From Pelagibius litoralis (GTDB taxonomy: Bacteria > Pseudomonadota > Alphaproteobacteria > Kiloniellales > Kiloniellaceae), in contig NZ_JAAQPH010000001.1 of assembly GCF_011683915.1 (NCBI RefSeq), positions 186,001-250,000 on the forward strand: a DNA stretch of 64,000 bases, read 5' to 3'. The position numbers and the translations under genes are program-made. The notes under the pieces are model-generated. The model did no database searches, was not told the origin of the DNA, and saw only the letters and a program-made list of their open reading frames with translations. Of this stretch, positions 51,645 through 61,583 are shown in pieces (position 1 is the first letter of the stretch; each line of letters starts with the position of its first letter).

Positions 51645-54600
51645 ATGCAGCTAAGTAATCGGAGCCAAGCAGCTGAAGATTGGGAGCTCGCGGCCTTTGC
51701 CGAGCGCGTACTGGAATCTTTGCCTGTGGCTGTCGCCGTGGCCGTCTGCGGCGACCAGGGCAGGGATCCGGCCCTGGTCTATGGCAACGCAGCTTTTGGC
51801 CGACTGACGAGTGCCTCTCCGTCTGTTACCGCTCCGATCTCCCTATCGGCGATTTTGACGTTCGAGCGATCGGAGACCGAGGCTCGCGGTCTTGCCGGGC
51901 GCCTGGCAACTGAGGCGCCCTTCAGCGAGACACATCTGTTTTGCAAGGCTGATGAAGACAGTGTTGCACTGCGCTGCGATTGGGCACCCCTTGGCCTGTC
52001 CAGGGACGGTGGGACCTGCTGGACGGTGACGTTGACACCGCAGAGCGATGCCGACGCGCTGCGCGCCGAACTGGACGCCAGCGAGGCACGTCTTGCGGCC
52101 ATTCTCGACAACTCCCCACTGGATATCTGCCTTAAGGACGCCGAAGGCCGCTATGTACGCACGAGCCGGCGGTTTTCGGAGATCTATTCGGTGTCTGACG
52201 ATGTGACCCGCGGCAGGTTGGCTTCCGACCTCGGCGTCTCCGATCGTTGGGCGGCGCGCAGCCGCGAGGTTGACCTGGAGGTCATCGAGACCGGAAAGGC
52301 GGTGGTGTTTGAGGAGCGTATTCCGCTTCCCAGTGGCCCCATGGAGGCGATCACCGTAAAGTTCCCGGTGATCGGCTCGTCCGGCACGTTTCAGGGTGTC
52401 GGGGTCATCTGCTCCGATGTTACCCAACGCCGTAAGCTCGAGCAGGCGCTGCGCGACAGCGAAGAATGCCTGCGCATGATCTTCGAGCATGCGCCGCTCA
52501 GCATGAACTTGAAGGATGCCGAGGGGCGCTATACAGCGGTAAGCCGTCAGCTGCGTGAGGTTCATGGTTTGACGGCGCAGGAAATGTACGGTCGCCTGCC
52601 GGAGGAAGTCTCTGACAGCCCGGAATGGGTGGGCAGGACAAAAAGAGCGGACCGGGAAGTCCTGGAGAGCGGCCGCCTTCTGATCCAGGAGGAAACGTTT
52701 CAGCGCGATGGCGAAAAGCGAACGCTTCTGACCATCAAGTTTCCGCGTATCGGTCTCGACGGACAGGTCGTTGGCCTGGGTTCCATCGGAACCGATATCA
52801 CGGAACGCAAGCGCGCGGAACAGGCGTTGTTCCAAAGCGAGATGGAGGCCGCGCGCACCAGGGCGTTGTTGTCCGAAGCCATCGAAAGCATGACTGACGG
52901 TTTCGTCTGGTTCGACAACGACGGCAAGCTCATCCTGTGCAATCGCAAGTATCGGGAGCTCTATCCCAGGCTTGCCGATGAACTGCGCCCGGGCGCCGCC
53001 TACAATGATCTGATGAAACTTGCCTTCGATCGCGACCAGTTCGCCGTCGTGTCGGCGGAAGAGGTGGCGCTCAAGCAGGTTCAGGCGTCCGACTACGTCA
53101 AAGATCATCCCACGTTTCGTACCAAGACGAGTGAGGGGCGCTGGATCGAGGCGCGCAATCACCCCGTCGAGGCCGGCGGATTTATCGGTATTCGCCTGGA
53201 TATTACCGACCGCGTGCTGGCGGAAGATGCGCTGAAGGAGAGTGAACAGCGCTTTAAGGACTTTGCCCAGTCCGGACCCGGCGGATTCTGGGAGATGGAC
53301 GAGGCTTTGCGGTTCTCATCCTATCTGGACGTGCAGACGGCGAGCGGACGCTCCAGGCCGGCTGCCCAGGAAGCCATCGGCCGTACCCTTTGGGAGCTTT
53401 TCTCGGTTGACGTCGAAGCCGACCTTTACTGGCGCGCTTACAGCCAGGATCTCGATGCGCGCCGGCCTATCAAGGATCTTCGGGCTGCCTACACAGACGA
53501 TCAGGGCAACCGTTACTATTGGCGCATCAATGGCAAACCTTTCTACGACCGCACGGGGCGCTTTGGCGGCTATCGCGGCGTGGCGGAGGACGAGACAGCC
53601 GAGGTAGAGGCGCGGCGGCGGGCGGAGGCGGCCGAGGCTCGCCTGATCGATGCCATTGAGAGCCTCTCCGAGGGTTTCGCTCTTTTCGATGCCGATGATC
53701 GTCTTGTGCTGAGCAATCAGACTTACCGCAACATCTCCGTGAACAACGGCGCGCATATCGTTCCCGGTATCACCTTCGAAGAAATCGTGCGCCTGAACGT
53801 GGCCCACGGTTATGTCCCCGGATTGGAGGCGGGCGAGATCGCGGAGGAATGGATCGAGGCCCGGCTCCGCCGCCACCAGGCTGCCGAGAGTTTCCTTGAG
53901 CAGGATTGGGGTGACGGTCGCTCCCTACTGATAACAGAGCGACGGACGCACGAGGGCGGGATCGCCTGCGTCATCTCCGACATTACGGAGCTTCAGAGGG
54001 CCCGCGCGGCGGCGGAACGCGCCAACAAGGACAAGACCCGATTCCTGGCGGCTGCGAGCCATGATCTGCGCCAGCCGCTGCATGCAATCGAACTCTTCGT
54101 CGCGGCTTTGGAGGCCACTGTCGAGGACGACGAAGCGCACGAGCTTGTGGCTGATATCAGGCAAGCCTCTGAAGCCGCAGGGCGGTTGTTGAACGCTCTG
54201 CTCGATGTTTCGGAGCTGGAAACGGGCAAGCTCGAAGGGCGGTTCGAAACTTTCCGGGTACAGAGAGTCCTGGACGGACTGCAAAGGGTTTATGGACAAC
54301 AAGCCAACGAGAGGAAGCTTTCCTTGCGGATGGTTCCTTGCAGTCAATTGGTTTACAGCGACCCGGATCTGCTTGAACGCATTCTGAGCAACCTGTTGTC
54401 GAATGCCGTTCGCTACACCACGAGCGGCTCCATACTGCTCGGCTGCCGCCGTAGAGAGGGTAAGCTGCGGATTGAGGTTTGGGATACCGGCCCGGGTATT
54501 CCGGAAGCGGAAAGAGTGGCCATTTTCGATGAGTTTCACCAGTTGGACAATTCTGCCCGCGACAGGCGAAAGGGAACCGGCCTGGGCCTATCGATCGTAC

Positions 54601-55157
54601 GGCGTCTCGCCAATATCCTGGGGCATGAGATCCTGCTGCGTTCGGTTCCGGGTAGCGGAAGCATGTTCGCGGTGGAACTGGAACTGGGCGATGTCTGTAC
54701 CGATGAGGCTGAGGCAATTCAGCCCAAAGCCGGGGTCGGCTTTGCCGCCCAAGGCCTTGAAGTCCTGGTGGTGGAAGACGACGAACAAAGCCAAAAGGCC
54801 ATGTCCCTGGCGCTGGAGATTTGGGGCTGCAATGTTCGGGTTGCGGCCGATTACGACGAAGCCCGTGATTTGCTGTCGGGCGCGGCGGTACCGGTCGACT
54901 TGATTGTTGCCGACTACCGCCTGCCGAAGAACGTAAATGGTGTGGAGGTCGCGAGCCGGCTACGCAAGGCCTGCGGACGTGAAGTGCCCGTACTGATCGT
55001 CACCGCCGACCAGGGTAAAGGTCCGCGCAGCGAGATTGCTGCCCATGGCTTCAAGTCACTCAGGAAGCCGGTTAAATCAGAACAGCTCAAAGCGACTCTG
55101 GCAGAGTTGTTGGACGATGCAGTGAGCGACAGCCAGGTGTCTTCGTCCGTCGGTTAG
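51645..55157 (+). CDS. multi-PAS hybrid sensor histidine kinase
   Basis: 1170 residues, cytoplasmic (no membrane helix). Order: a PAS-like start (1-130); two very similar PAS domains (about 144-395, both with SPLD/APLS..LKDAEGRY); two more PAS regions (about 405-660, one starting SEAIESMTDGFVWFDNDGK, one ALKESEQRFKDF); another PAS (about 665-785); HisKA with His806 in ASHDLRQPLHAIE; HATPase (about 905-1015) with DTGPGIPEAE and GTGLGLSIV; and a C-terminal receiver with Asp1090 in VADYRLP. PAS domains sense small molecules or redox state. No response-regulator output gene is adjacent. Confidence 0.93.
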   Translation: MQLSNRSQAAEDWELAAFAERVLESLPVAVAVAVCGDQGRDPALVYGNAAFGRLTSASPSVTAPISLSAILTFERSETEARGLAGRLATEAPFSETHLFCKADEDSVALRCDWAPLGLSRDGGTCWTVTLTPQSDADALRAELDASEARLAAILDNSPLDICLKDAEGRYVRTSRRFSEIYSVSDDVTRGRLASDLGVSDRWAARSREVDLEVIETGKAVVFEERIPLPSGPMEAITVKFPVIGSSGTFQGVGVICSDVTQRRKLEQALRDSEECLRMIFEHAPLSMNLKDAEGRYTAVSRQLREVHGLTAQEMYGRLPEEVSDSPEWVGRTKRADREVLESGRLLIQEETFQRDGEKRTLLTIKFPRIGLDGQVVGLGSIGTDITERKRAEQALFQSEMEAARTRALLSEAIESMTDGFVWFDNDGKLILCNRKYRELYPRLADELRPGAAYNDLMKLAFDRDQFAVVSAEEVALKQVQASDYVKDHPTFRTKTSEGRWIEARNHPVEAGGFIGIRLDITDRVLAEDALKESEQRFKDFAQSGPGGFWEMDEALRFSSYLDVQTASGRSRPAAQEAIGRTLWELFSVDVEADLYWRAYSQDLDARRPIKDLRAAYTDDQGNRYYWRINGKPFYDRTGRFGGYRGVAEDETAEVEARRRAEAAEARLIDAIESLSEGFALFDADDRLVLSNQTYRNISVNNGAHIVPGITFEEIVRLNVAHGYVPGLEAGEIAEEWIEARLRRHQAAESFLEQDWGDGRSLLITERRTHEGGIACVISDITELQRARAAAERANKDKTRFLAAASHDLRQPLHAIELFVAALEATVEDDEAHELVADIRQASEAAGRLLNALLDVSELETGKLEGRFETFRVQRVLDGLQRVYGQQANERKLSLRMVPCSQLVYSDPDLLERILSNLLSNAVRYTTSGSILLGCRRREGKLRIEVWDTGPGIPEAERVAIFDEFHQLDNSARDRRKGTGLGLSIVRRLANILGHEILLRSVPGSGSMFAVELELGDVCTDEAEAIQPKAGVGFAAQGLEVLVVEDDEQSQKAMSLALEIWGCNVRVAADYDEARDLLSGAAVPVDLIVADYRLPKNVNGVEVASRLRKACGREVPVLIVTADQGKGPRSEIAAHGFKSLRKPVKSEQLKATLAELLDDAVSDSQVSSSVG

Positions 55158-55249
55158 CCCGGCACAAGGCTCCATCGCTATGGTGTTCTGTTCGCGGCGA
55201 TGTAGCGAAATACAACTTTGTGCCCCGTCAATAGTCCTCGGAATTTCTC

Positions 55250-56695
55250 TTGCTTCCCGAATCTGCAGATGATTTCTGGTTCCTTCTCGGCTTGCTCGCA
55301 GGTTTGATCTACCTGTCTGGGATCTTTTCCGCCTTTCATGCCGCCGTCCGAACGCGCACCGCTCAGGGGGCTGTGGCATGGACCATTTCACTGATTACCT
55401 TTCCCTATCTTGCTCTTCCGCTGTATTGGATCTTCGGACGCGGTAGGTTTCATGGCTATGTCGCGGCGCGTCGTAGCGGCGATCTGAAGATCCATAATAT
55501 AGCAACCGAACTGCGTGGCCGCCTTCTGGACGCCGGTGGGATTGACGGCGCGGTAACGCCCAGTCAGCAAGTTCTTGAAACACTTGCTGGAATGCCGTTT
55601 ACCAGAGGCAACAACGTTGACCTTTTGGAGGATGGCGGCGCGGCTTACGGTGCCATGTTCGGCGCCATTGACGAGGCGGATGACTATATCCTTCTGCAGT
55701 CATACCTTATCCGGGACGACGATCTTGGCCGTGACCTGAAAGCGCGTCTGTTGCGAAAAGCCCGCAACGGCCTGGCCGTCTATCTTCTTTATGACGAGAT
55801 TGGTAGCTACGGCCTGCCGCCGGCCTTCGGGGCGGAGTTAAAGGCCGGCGGTGTCAGGGTCTGTGCATTCTCCACGACACAGGGGCCAATTAATCGCTTT
55901 CAGCTTAACTTCCGGAATCACCGCAAGACACTGGTTGTGGACGGGCGCCTTGCTTTTGTTGGCGGCCTCAACTTCGGTGACGAGTACCTGGGGCGGGACG
56001 GGCAGTACGGCCCATGGCGCGATACCCACGTCTATGTCTCGGGTCCGGCCGTACAGGCCGTTCAGCTCGCCTTCGTTGAGGACTGGTACTGGGCGGCGCA
56101 CGAGGTACCGGAACTGCTCTGGGAACCTCGGAAGGCGGAACAGGGTGGCAAACTGGCCCTTGTTCTGCCGACCGGGCCGGCGGACTACTGGGACAGCTGT
56201 GAGCTGTTTCTGCTCGAGGTTATTACGACGGCCAAAAGGCGGATTTGGATTGCCAGTCCCTATTTCGTTCCAGACGAGCAGATTATCGGGGCCTTACAGT
56301 TGGCCCGCCTGCGCGGTGTAGAGGTTCGCATTCTGCTGTCCAAGAAGGCGGATCACTTTCTGGTGGACTGGGCGAGCTACGCGCATTACCCGATGGCGGA
56401 GCGGGCCGGGATCGAGATCTACCGCTATGACGCGGGCTTCCTCCATCAGAAGGTGCTCTTGGTCGATGATACGTTGGCCAGTGTGGGCACGGCGAACCTG
56501 GACAACCGGTCCTTCCGGTTGAACTTCGAAATCTCAATGGTGATTTGGGATCGCGGTTTCGCCGGCGAAGTGGAGGCCATGCTTCTGAACGACTTCTCGG
56601 CGAGTAGAAAGGTGGTCGCAGGCGAGTTGGATGAAAAGCCGCTTTGGTTCCGCTTTGGGGTCAGCTTGTCCCGGTTGCTGGCCCCGATCCTCTGA
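55250..56695 (+). CDS. cls: cardiolipin synthase
   Basis: 481 residues. Two N-terminal helices (about 8-27 and 42-62), then two phospholipase D motifs: HxKxxxxD at 224-231 (RNHRKTLVVDGRLAF) and at 399-406 (FLHQKVLLVDDTLA). Length and layout are those of ClsA-type enzymes that condense phosphatidylglycerol into cardiolipin. The start is a TTG at 55250; a weak ribosome-binding site precedes it, so the exact start is uncertain. Convergent with tadC, 24 bp apart. Confidence 0.94.
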   Translation: MLPESADDFWFLLGLLAGLIYLSGIFSAFHAAVRTRTAQGAVAWTISLITFPYLALPLYWIFGRGRFHGYVAARRSGDLKIHNIATELRGRLLDAGGIDGAVTPSQQVLETLAGMPFTRGNNVDLLEDGGAAYGAMFGAIDEADDYILLQSYLIRDDDLGRDLKARLLRKARNGLAVYLLYDEIGSYGLPPAFGAELKAGGVRVCAFSTTQGPINRFQLNFRNHRKTLVVDGRLAFVGGLNFGDEYLGRDGQYGPWRDTHVYVSGPAVQAVQLAFVEDWYWAAHEVPELLWEPRKAEQGGKLALVLPTGPADYWDSCELFLLEVITTAKRRIWIASPYFVPDEQIIGALQLARLRGVEVRILLSKKADHFLVDWASYAHYPMAERAGIEIYRYDAGFLHQKVLLVDDTLASVGTANLDNRSFRLNFEISMVIWDRGFAGEVEAMLLNDFSASRKVVAGELDEKPLWFRFGVSLSRLLAPIL

Positions 56696-56719
56696 GCGTT
56701 GCCGTTGGCATATTGGCGC

Positions 56720-57694
56720 CTACATCTTGCCGAAAGAGTCCATGGTTCGCAGGGCCGCAGGACCGATCAAAACGATAAACAACGGCGGCAAGATAAAGAC
56801 GATCATTGGGACTGTCAGCAGGGCGGGCAAGCGGGCAGCCTTTTCCTCGGCTCTCATCGCGCGTTCCTCGCGGGATTCGGCCGAGAGAACCCGCAGCGCA
56901 TGGGCTAGAGGCGTACCGTAGCGTTCGGCCTGCAGAAGCGTACCCACCATACCGCGCAGCACCGTAATGTCGGTTCTCAGGGCCAGGTTTTGCAACGCAA
57001 CGCGCCGGTCCGGTAGAAATCCAAGTTCAAGCGCCGTGAGATTGAACTCGTCCGCCAGCTCGGGCGCAGTCTTTTCCATCTCGCGGGCGACGCGGGCCAA
57101 GGTCGCGTCTAGTGCAAGCCCGGCTTCCGAGCAGATGACCATCAGGTCGAGGGCGTCCGGCAGCGATTTCCGGATCGCCGTGCGCCGCTTCTCGGCGGCA
57201 TTTCTGACAATGATATCAGGTAGATAGGCACCGAAAATCACCGCTCCGAGGGCCGCAGTTACCCGACCCGCCGGACCAAGGCTATAAGCCTCCAGCCCGT
57301 ACAGCATGAAAGTCGAAACACCGCCGAAGGCAAAGGGTAGCGCAAGCTTGAAGAAGAAAAAGCGCACCACTGCGTCGTTGCTACGCCAGCCCGCTTGCAT
57401 CAGTTTCAGCCCGACCTTTTTGGCCTGAGCGCTGCGGAGCAGTTTCAGCTTATCGACCACCTTATGCATCATGGTCAGGCTGGGCAGTCGAACCTCGCGA
57501 CGCGTTGGCGTCATAATGCTCGCTCTCAAGCTGCGGCGTTGGTCGGCGATCGTCTTGGCCCGCTTGCTTGAGACATCGCGATGCAGCAGTGAGAACCAAA
57601 TCGCCAGAACACTGATCAGCACGGAGATGCCGGACATAGCGACCAAGAGGTTTTCGATCGATACCCCGGCGGGCAAGAGGTCTTCTAGAGTCAT
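56720..57694 (-). CDS. tadC: Tad pilus inner-membrane protein TadC
   Basis: 324 residues, a GspF/T2SF-domain protein: an N-terminal helix (ENLLVAMSGISVLISVLAIWF), then FFFKLALPFAFGG and, in the cytoplasmic part, ADEFNLTALELGFLPDRRVALQNLALRTDI, a typical TadC block. Ends with two hydrophobic helices. It pairs with TadB as the inner-membrane platform on which the CpaF ATPase acts. Starts overlap tadB by 4 bp; last gene of the visible tad operon. Confidence 0.92.
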   Translation of the reverse strand: MTLEDLLPAGVSIENLLVAMSGISVLISVLAIWFSLLHRDVSSKRAKTIADQRRSLRASIMTPTRREVRLPSLTMMHKVVDKLKLLRSAQAKKVGLKLMQAGWRSNDAVVRFFFFKLALPFAFGGVSTFMLYGLEAYSLGPAGRVTAALGAVIFGAYLPDIIVRNAAEKRRTAIRKSLPDALDLMVICSEAGLALDATLARVAREMEKTAPELADEFNLTALELGFLPDRRVALQNLALRTDITVLRGMVGTLLQAERYGTPLAHALRVLSAESREERAMRAEEKAARLPALLTVPMIVFILPPLFIVLIGPAALRTMDSFGKM

Positions 57695-58701
57695 ATCTCG
57701 AACTTCACCATGCGATACATGACGCCGATACCAACGGCAAAGCTGAGGAAACCCAGAAAGAGCAGGAAAATGCCGCGCGGGTCCTCAAAGAGGTCGCCGA
57801 TGTAGCCCGGGTTCACCAGGAAAATTAGGAGCCCCATGATGAAAGGCAGGGAGCCGATGATGTAGGCGCTGGCTTTTGCCTCTGATGACAGGGCTTTGAT
57901 CTTCAACTTCAATTGACGGCGGCGGCGGAGTACGTCGGAAAGGTTCGCGAGGGTCTCTGCCAAGTTGCCGCCGGTTTCCGACTGGATGGCCAGGGCGACG
58001 GTAAAGAAGTTAAATTCCTGGATGTTGAGACGTTTGGAAGCTTCCCAAAGCGCTTCTTCCAGCTGCTCGCCAAGGCGCACCGCGTTCGTGACGTGAGATA
58101 ACTCTGATCCAACCGGGTCGACGATCTCGTCGCCGGCCGTTTTGATGGATTCAGTTATCGGCAGGCCGGAGCGGAGACCACGGACCATGAGGTCGATGGC
58201 CTCGGGGAAATGAGCGATAAAGCGGTTCCGGCGTCGCGCGATGAGGAAACTCAGACCGGCGTGTGGTAGCATGATGGCGACAAAGAACCCGGCCAGAACG
58301 GCCGCAATTAATGGTACGAAGCTGATCAACTGCAAGCCACCGAATGTCGCCAGTCCAAGAATCAGACCGATCAGGAGGTAGCGGCCGAGGGCACCACTGA
58401 ACCCGGCACTGGTAAGCCGCAGCCGCAACAGTTCGGGCCTCGGCGTGAGTTGCTTGATCAGGCTGTCGACGACGGCAATGTTGCTGTCTGTGTCCGATCG
58501 ACGGATGGATGTTGATTGTGACGGCGCGACGGCCTTGTCGGTCGCTGCCTTGACCCGCTCGACCCGCCTTCTGGTCTGTTTGCTCGAACTGTCACCGCCG
58601 AAGATCAGGAGGAAAACAGCAAGAATCGCCAAGGTGGGCAGGATCACCAGCAGCAACTCGACCGATATCTGGCCGAGATTAAATGGCAGCTCGATAGTCA
58701 T
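57691..58701 (-). CDS. tadB: Tad pilus inner-membrane protein TadB
   Basis: 336 residues. N-terminal helix VELLLVILPTLAILAVFLLIF, a linker with basic residues, and the GspF-type domain with LRSGLPITESIKTAGDEIVDPVGSELSHVTNAV and GGNLAETLANLSDVLRRRRQLKLKI (quoted as blocks), plus two C-terminal helices. Overlaps both cpaF (4 bp) and tadC (4 bp). Confidence 0.92.
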   Translation of the reverse strand: MTIELPFNLGQISVELLLVILPTLAILAVFLLIFGGDSSSKQTRRRVERVKAATDKAVAPSQSTSIRRSDTDSNIAVVDSLIKQLTPRPELLRLRLTSAGFSGALGRYLLIGLILGLATFGGLQLISFVPLIAAVLAGFFVAIMLPHAGLSFLIARRRNRFIAHFPEAIDLMVRGLRSGLPITESIKTAGDEIVDPVGSELSHVTNAVRLGEQLEEALWEASKRLNIQEFNFFTVALAIQSETGGNLAETLANLSDVLRRRRQLKLKIKALSSEAKASAYIIGSLPFIMGLLIFLVNPGYIGDLFEDPRGIFLLFLGFLSFAVGIGVMYRMVKFEI

Positions 58702-60335
58702 CCCATCGCTTCCAGCAAGGGCTTGTCGAGGCCGAAGTAGGCCGCGCGGGGCCCGAAATGCGGTCGCAGTCCAGACGACTTGAAGTTCCCGAGCAGCATG
58801 CCGTCCTTGCCCTCGCCTTGGAACTCATAGGTGAAAAGGTTCTGTGTGGTGATGATTTCACCTTCCATGCCGACGATTTCTTCGACATGGGTAATCCGGC
58901 GCATACCATCACGCATGCGCGAAACCTGAACAACCATGTCGAGCGCCGAAGCGATCTGTGTGCGTACGGCGCGGGCCGGCAAGTTGATCCCGGCCAGGCC
59001 GATCATGTTCTCAAGGCGCGTGAGCGCTTCGCGGGGGCGGTTGGCGTGGATGGTGCCGAGGGAACCATCATGGCCGGTATTCATGGCTTGTAGCATGTCG
59101 ACAGCCTCGGAGCCGCGCACCTCACCCAGGATGATGCGGTCGGGGCGCATACGCAGCGCGTTCTTCACCAGATCGCGCATGGTGATTTCGCCGCTGCCCT
59201 CCAGATTGGGTGGCCTTGTTTCCAGGCGCACAACGTGTGGCTGTTGCAGTTGCAACTCGGCGGCGTCCTCGATTGTGACGATTCGTTCTCCGGGATCGAT
59301 CAACTGAGACATCGCGTTCAAGAGTGTCGTCTTGCCGGAACCCGTGCCGCCGGAAATCAAAATGTTCAACTGGCTTCGCGATGCGATCTTCAGGACGGTG
59401 GCCATGGCGGCAGATATGTTGTTCTGCCGCTGCATCAGATCAAGCGTGATGCCCTTCTTGGAGAACTTACGGATTGAGATTGACGGGCCGTCGATTGCAA
59501 GCGGTGGAATGATGATGTTGACGCGGCTGCCGTCCAGAAGGCGGGCGTCGACCAGGGGGGTCGTTTCATCCACCCGGCGACCGATCTGGGAGACAATCCT
59601 CCGCGCGATATTGAGAACGTGCTCGTCATTCTGGAAGCGGACGTCCGTTACCTCCAACTTGCCGCGCCGTTCGACATAAACCTGATGCGGCCCGTTGACC
59701 ATGATGTCTGTTATGGCCTCGTCCGCCAGCAGCGGTTCCAGAGGACCAAGGCCCAACATGTCGTCGAGCATGATGTCGACGATTGACTGTTGCTCGGGCG
59801 AATTCAGGTTCAGTTTTTCGTCGACGACGATCTCGCGGACGATCTCGCCGATCTGTCGAGTCAGGTCGTCGCGTGGGAGCTGGGATGCGGCGGAGACGTC
59901 CAGGCGCTCCATGACTAAGGGGTGCACCTTGCTCTTCGCGGCCTCGATGATGGGCGTGTTCGACGTTGCTTTGCCCTTGGGATGACCTTCGGGAGCGCTC
60001 ACTGCGCCGCCTTGGGGTTCCGGAAGTTGGCTGATCATCTCCTGGCGTTCGTCGGGCTGCAGGGCTTCGCACTGAAGCAACCAGTCGATAAGGGCTGATA
60101 CCAGTTTACGCCGTTGCAGCAGGCTCAGCTTCGTGCGGCTCTGCTCGGCCGCGTTGGAAATCAGATTGCCGATCCGCAATGCGAGTTCGGGCCGAGGGAC
60201 CGCCGAGACGTCATCGTCGGCAAAAAGAGAAAGTACGGCCGGCTGAAGCTGCCGGCGGACAGCTTCGAGGTTGACATCCTCCGCCGCCCCGGTATCGGGA
60301 TCGTTCGGTTGACCGCTGTCTGCAACCCCCGACAC
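58698..60335 (-). CDS. cpaF: Tad pilus secretion ATPase CpaF/TadA, with duplicated N-terminal domain
   Basis: 545 residues. The ATPase core (about 195-545) has Walker [10 protein letters not shown] at 329-337, Walker B-type [10 protein letters not shown] and [16 protein letters not shown]. Residues about 30-94 and 138-202 align without gaps: both contain PR..L...IG and end with LQP/LEP, so a helical segment that normally occurs once appears duplicated. The family is usually 420-500 residues, which matches the extra length. It powers pilin export. Overlaps tadB by 4 bp. Confidence 0.93.
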   Translation of the reverse strand: MSGVADSGQPNDPDTGAAEDVNLEAVRRQLQPAVLSLFADDDVSAVPRPELALRIGNLISNAAEQSRTKLSLLQRRKLVSALIDWLLQCEALQPDERQEMISQLPEPQGGAVSAPEGHPKGKATSNTPIIEAAKSKVHPLVMERLDVSAASQLPRDDLTRQIGEIVREIVVDEKLNLNSPEQQSIVDIMLDDMLGLGPLEPLLADEAITDIMVNGPHQVYVERRGKLEVTDVRFQNDEHVLNIARRIVSQIGRRVDETTPLVDARLLDGSRVNIIIPPLAIDGPSISIRKFSKKGITLDLMQRQNNISAAMATVLKIASRSQLNILISGGTGSGKTTLLNAMSQLIDPGERIVTIEDAAELQLQQPHVVRLETRPPNLEGSGEITMRDLVKNALRMRPDRIILGEVRGSEAVDMLQAMNTGHDGSLGTIHANRPREALTRLENMIGLAGINLPARAVRTQIASALDMVVQVSRMRDGMRRITHVEEIVGMEGEIITTQNLFTYEFQGEGKDGMLLGNFKSSGLRPHFGPRAAYFGLDKPLLEAMG

Positions 60336-60341
60336 GACGCT

Positions 60342-61583
60342 TTACCTTTTGCGGAAGAGGTCGCCAAGACCTCTTCTTTTGCTGGATTTGTCGCTCTTCG
60401 GATCCCGTTTTTCGGGCAACTTTATTTCCTTGGCCAGCTTGCGGACAATCTTGCAAACCTTGGCGTTGGCAGAAGCCTGGGCAAGCGGCTTGCCGGTGTT
60501 GGCGGCGGCGTTGAAGGCCTTTGGCTCGTCTGGCAATACCAGGTCCACCTTGTGTTCCAGGGCGCGCTGAAAATCTTTCAACTGCATGGCTTGCTTGGGG
60601 CCCGCGGCTCTGTTGGCGATGATCCGAACCGGTGTTTCCGGCGCGACTTCCCGGATGCCGGCGAGCAAACGCAGGGAGTCTCTCAGCCCCGAGAGATTCA
60701 ACTCGGTCACCAGCAGGATCTCTGTTGCCAGTTCAAAAACGCGCCGGCGTATGGCGTAGGCGGGTCGGGGTACATCGATCACGATAGCGTCGTTGATCCG
60801 GCCCAGCGCTTCGAACAACGCATCGACGGCGTTGGGATTGAAGTTGATCTCCGAGGTAAGGTTTTCCTCGGTTGCCATGATCGAAAGATGCTCCGTCAGC
60901 TTCGCGGTCGCGCTGGAAATGAAGAGCCCGTCGACACGGGCTGGGTTCTCCAATGCCTCGCGCAGTCCGCGTGTGGGCTCGATGTCGAGTGAAAGAGCGA
61001 TGGTTCCGAACTCCAGATCCAGGTCGACCAGCACTGTCTTGTGCTTTCGCTCTTCGCCTAAGATCCAGGCCAAATTGACGGCCAAGGTGCTTGATCCGAC
61101 ACCTCCGCGCGATCCGATTACCGCGATCCGAGCTCTTTCTTCCACTGCGATCTCAGGCACGGCCGGTTCGTTGGTGTCTTCAGTCCGATTGATCGCAGAG
61201 GCCAGGGCTTTTTCGGTCACCGGCTTCACAAGATAATCAGTGGCCCCGGATTCGACGATCTCTCGATAAACGGCGATGTCGTTTACGGTGCCAATGCCAA
61301 TGATCTTGGTGGTATCCGGAATCGCAGCGCGGAGCGATAACATGGCGGTTTGCGGAGATGCTGCCTCTGAGACATCGACGATCAATACCGAAGGTGGCAC
61401 CGTCGAGCTTAGGAATTCGATAGCCTGATTGGGACCGCCGTCCAGCAGCAGCGGTTCGGCGAAGAATTCCCTGAGCACTGAGTCGACAACCGAGTGTGTT
61501 TGATTGTCGCCGACAAAAGCAACGCATTCAGCGGCCGTCGCGTTCGAGACTTGATGTTCCAAGACACGGTCCGCCACAGTCAT
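60342..61583 (-). CDS. cpaE: Tad pilus localisation protein CpaE/TadZ
   Basis: 413 residues. N-terminal response-regulator-like receiver (about 15-135, with LIVDVSEA in the position of the phospho-Asp strand) and a MinD/ParA-like ATPase (from about 150). The Walker A is SRGGVGSST, lacking the signature lysines, as is usual for TadZ/CpaE. Later blocks DLDLEFGTIALSLD and VIDVPRPAYAIRRRVFELATEILLV fit. CpaE places the pilus machine at the pole. It ends 6 bp before cpaF and overlaps cpaD by 4 bp. Confidence 0.93.
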   Translation of the reverse strand: MTVADRVLEHQVSNATAAECVAFVGDNQTHSVVDSVLREFFAEPLLLDGGPNQAIEFLSSTVPPSVLIVDVSEAASPQTAMLSLRAAIPDTTKIIGIGTVNDIAVYREIVESGATDYLVKPVTEKALASAINRTEDTNEPAVPEIAVEERARIAVIGSRGGVGSSTLAVNLAWILGEERKHKTVLVDLDLEFGTIALSLDIEPTRGLREALENPARVDGLFISSATAKLTEHLSIMATEENLTSEINFNPNAVDALFEALGRINDAIVIDVPRPAYAIRRRVFELATEILLVTELNLSGLRDSLRLLAGIREVAPETPVRIIANRAAGPKQAMQLKDFQRALEHKVDLVLPDEPKAFNAAANTGKPLAQASANAKVCKIVRKLAKEIKLPEKRDPKSDKSSKRRGLGDLFRKR

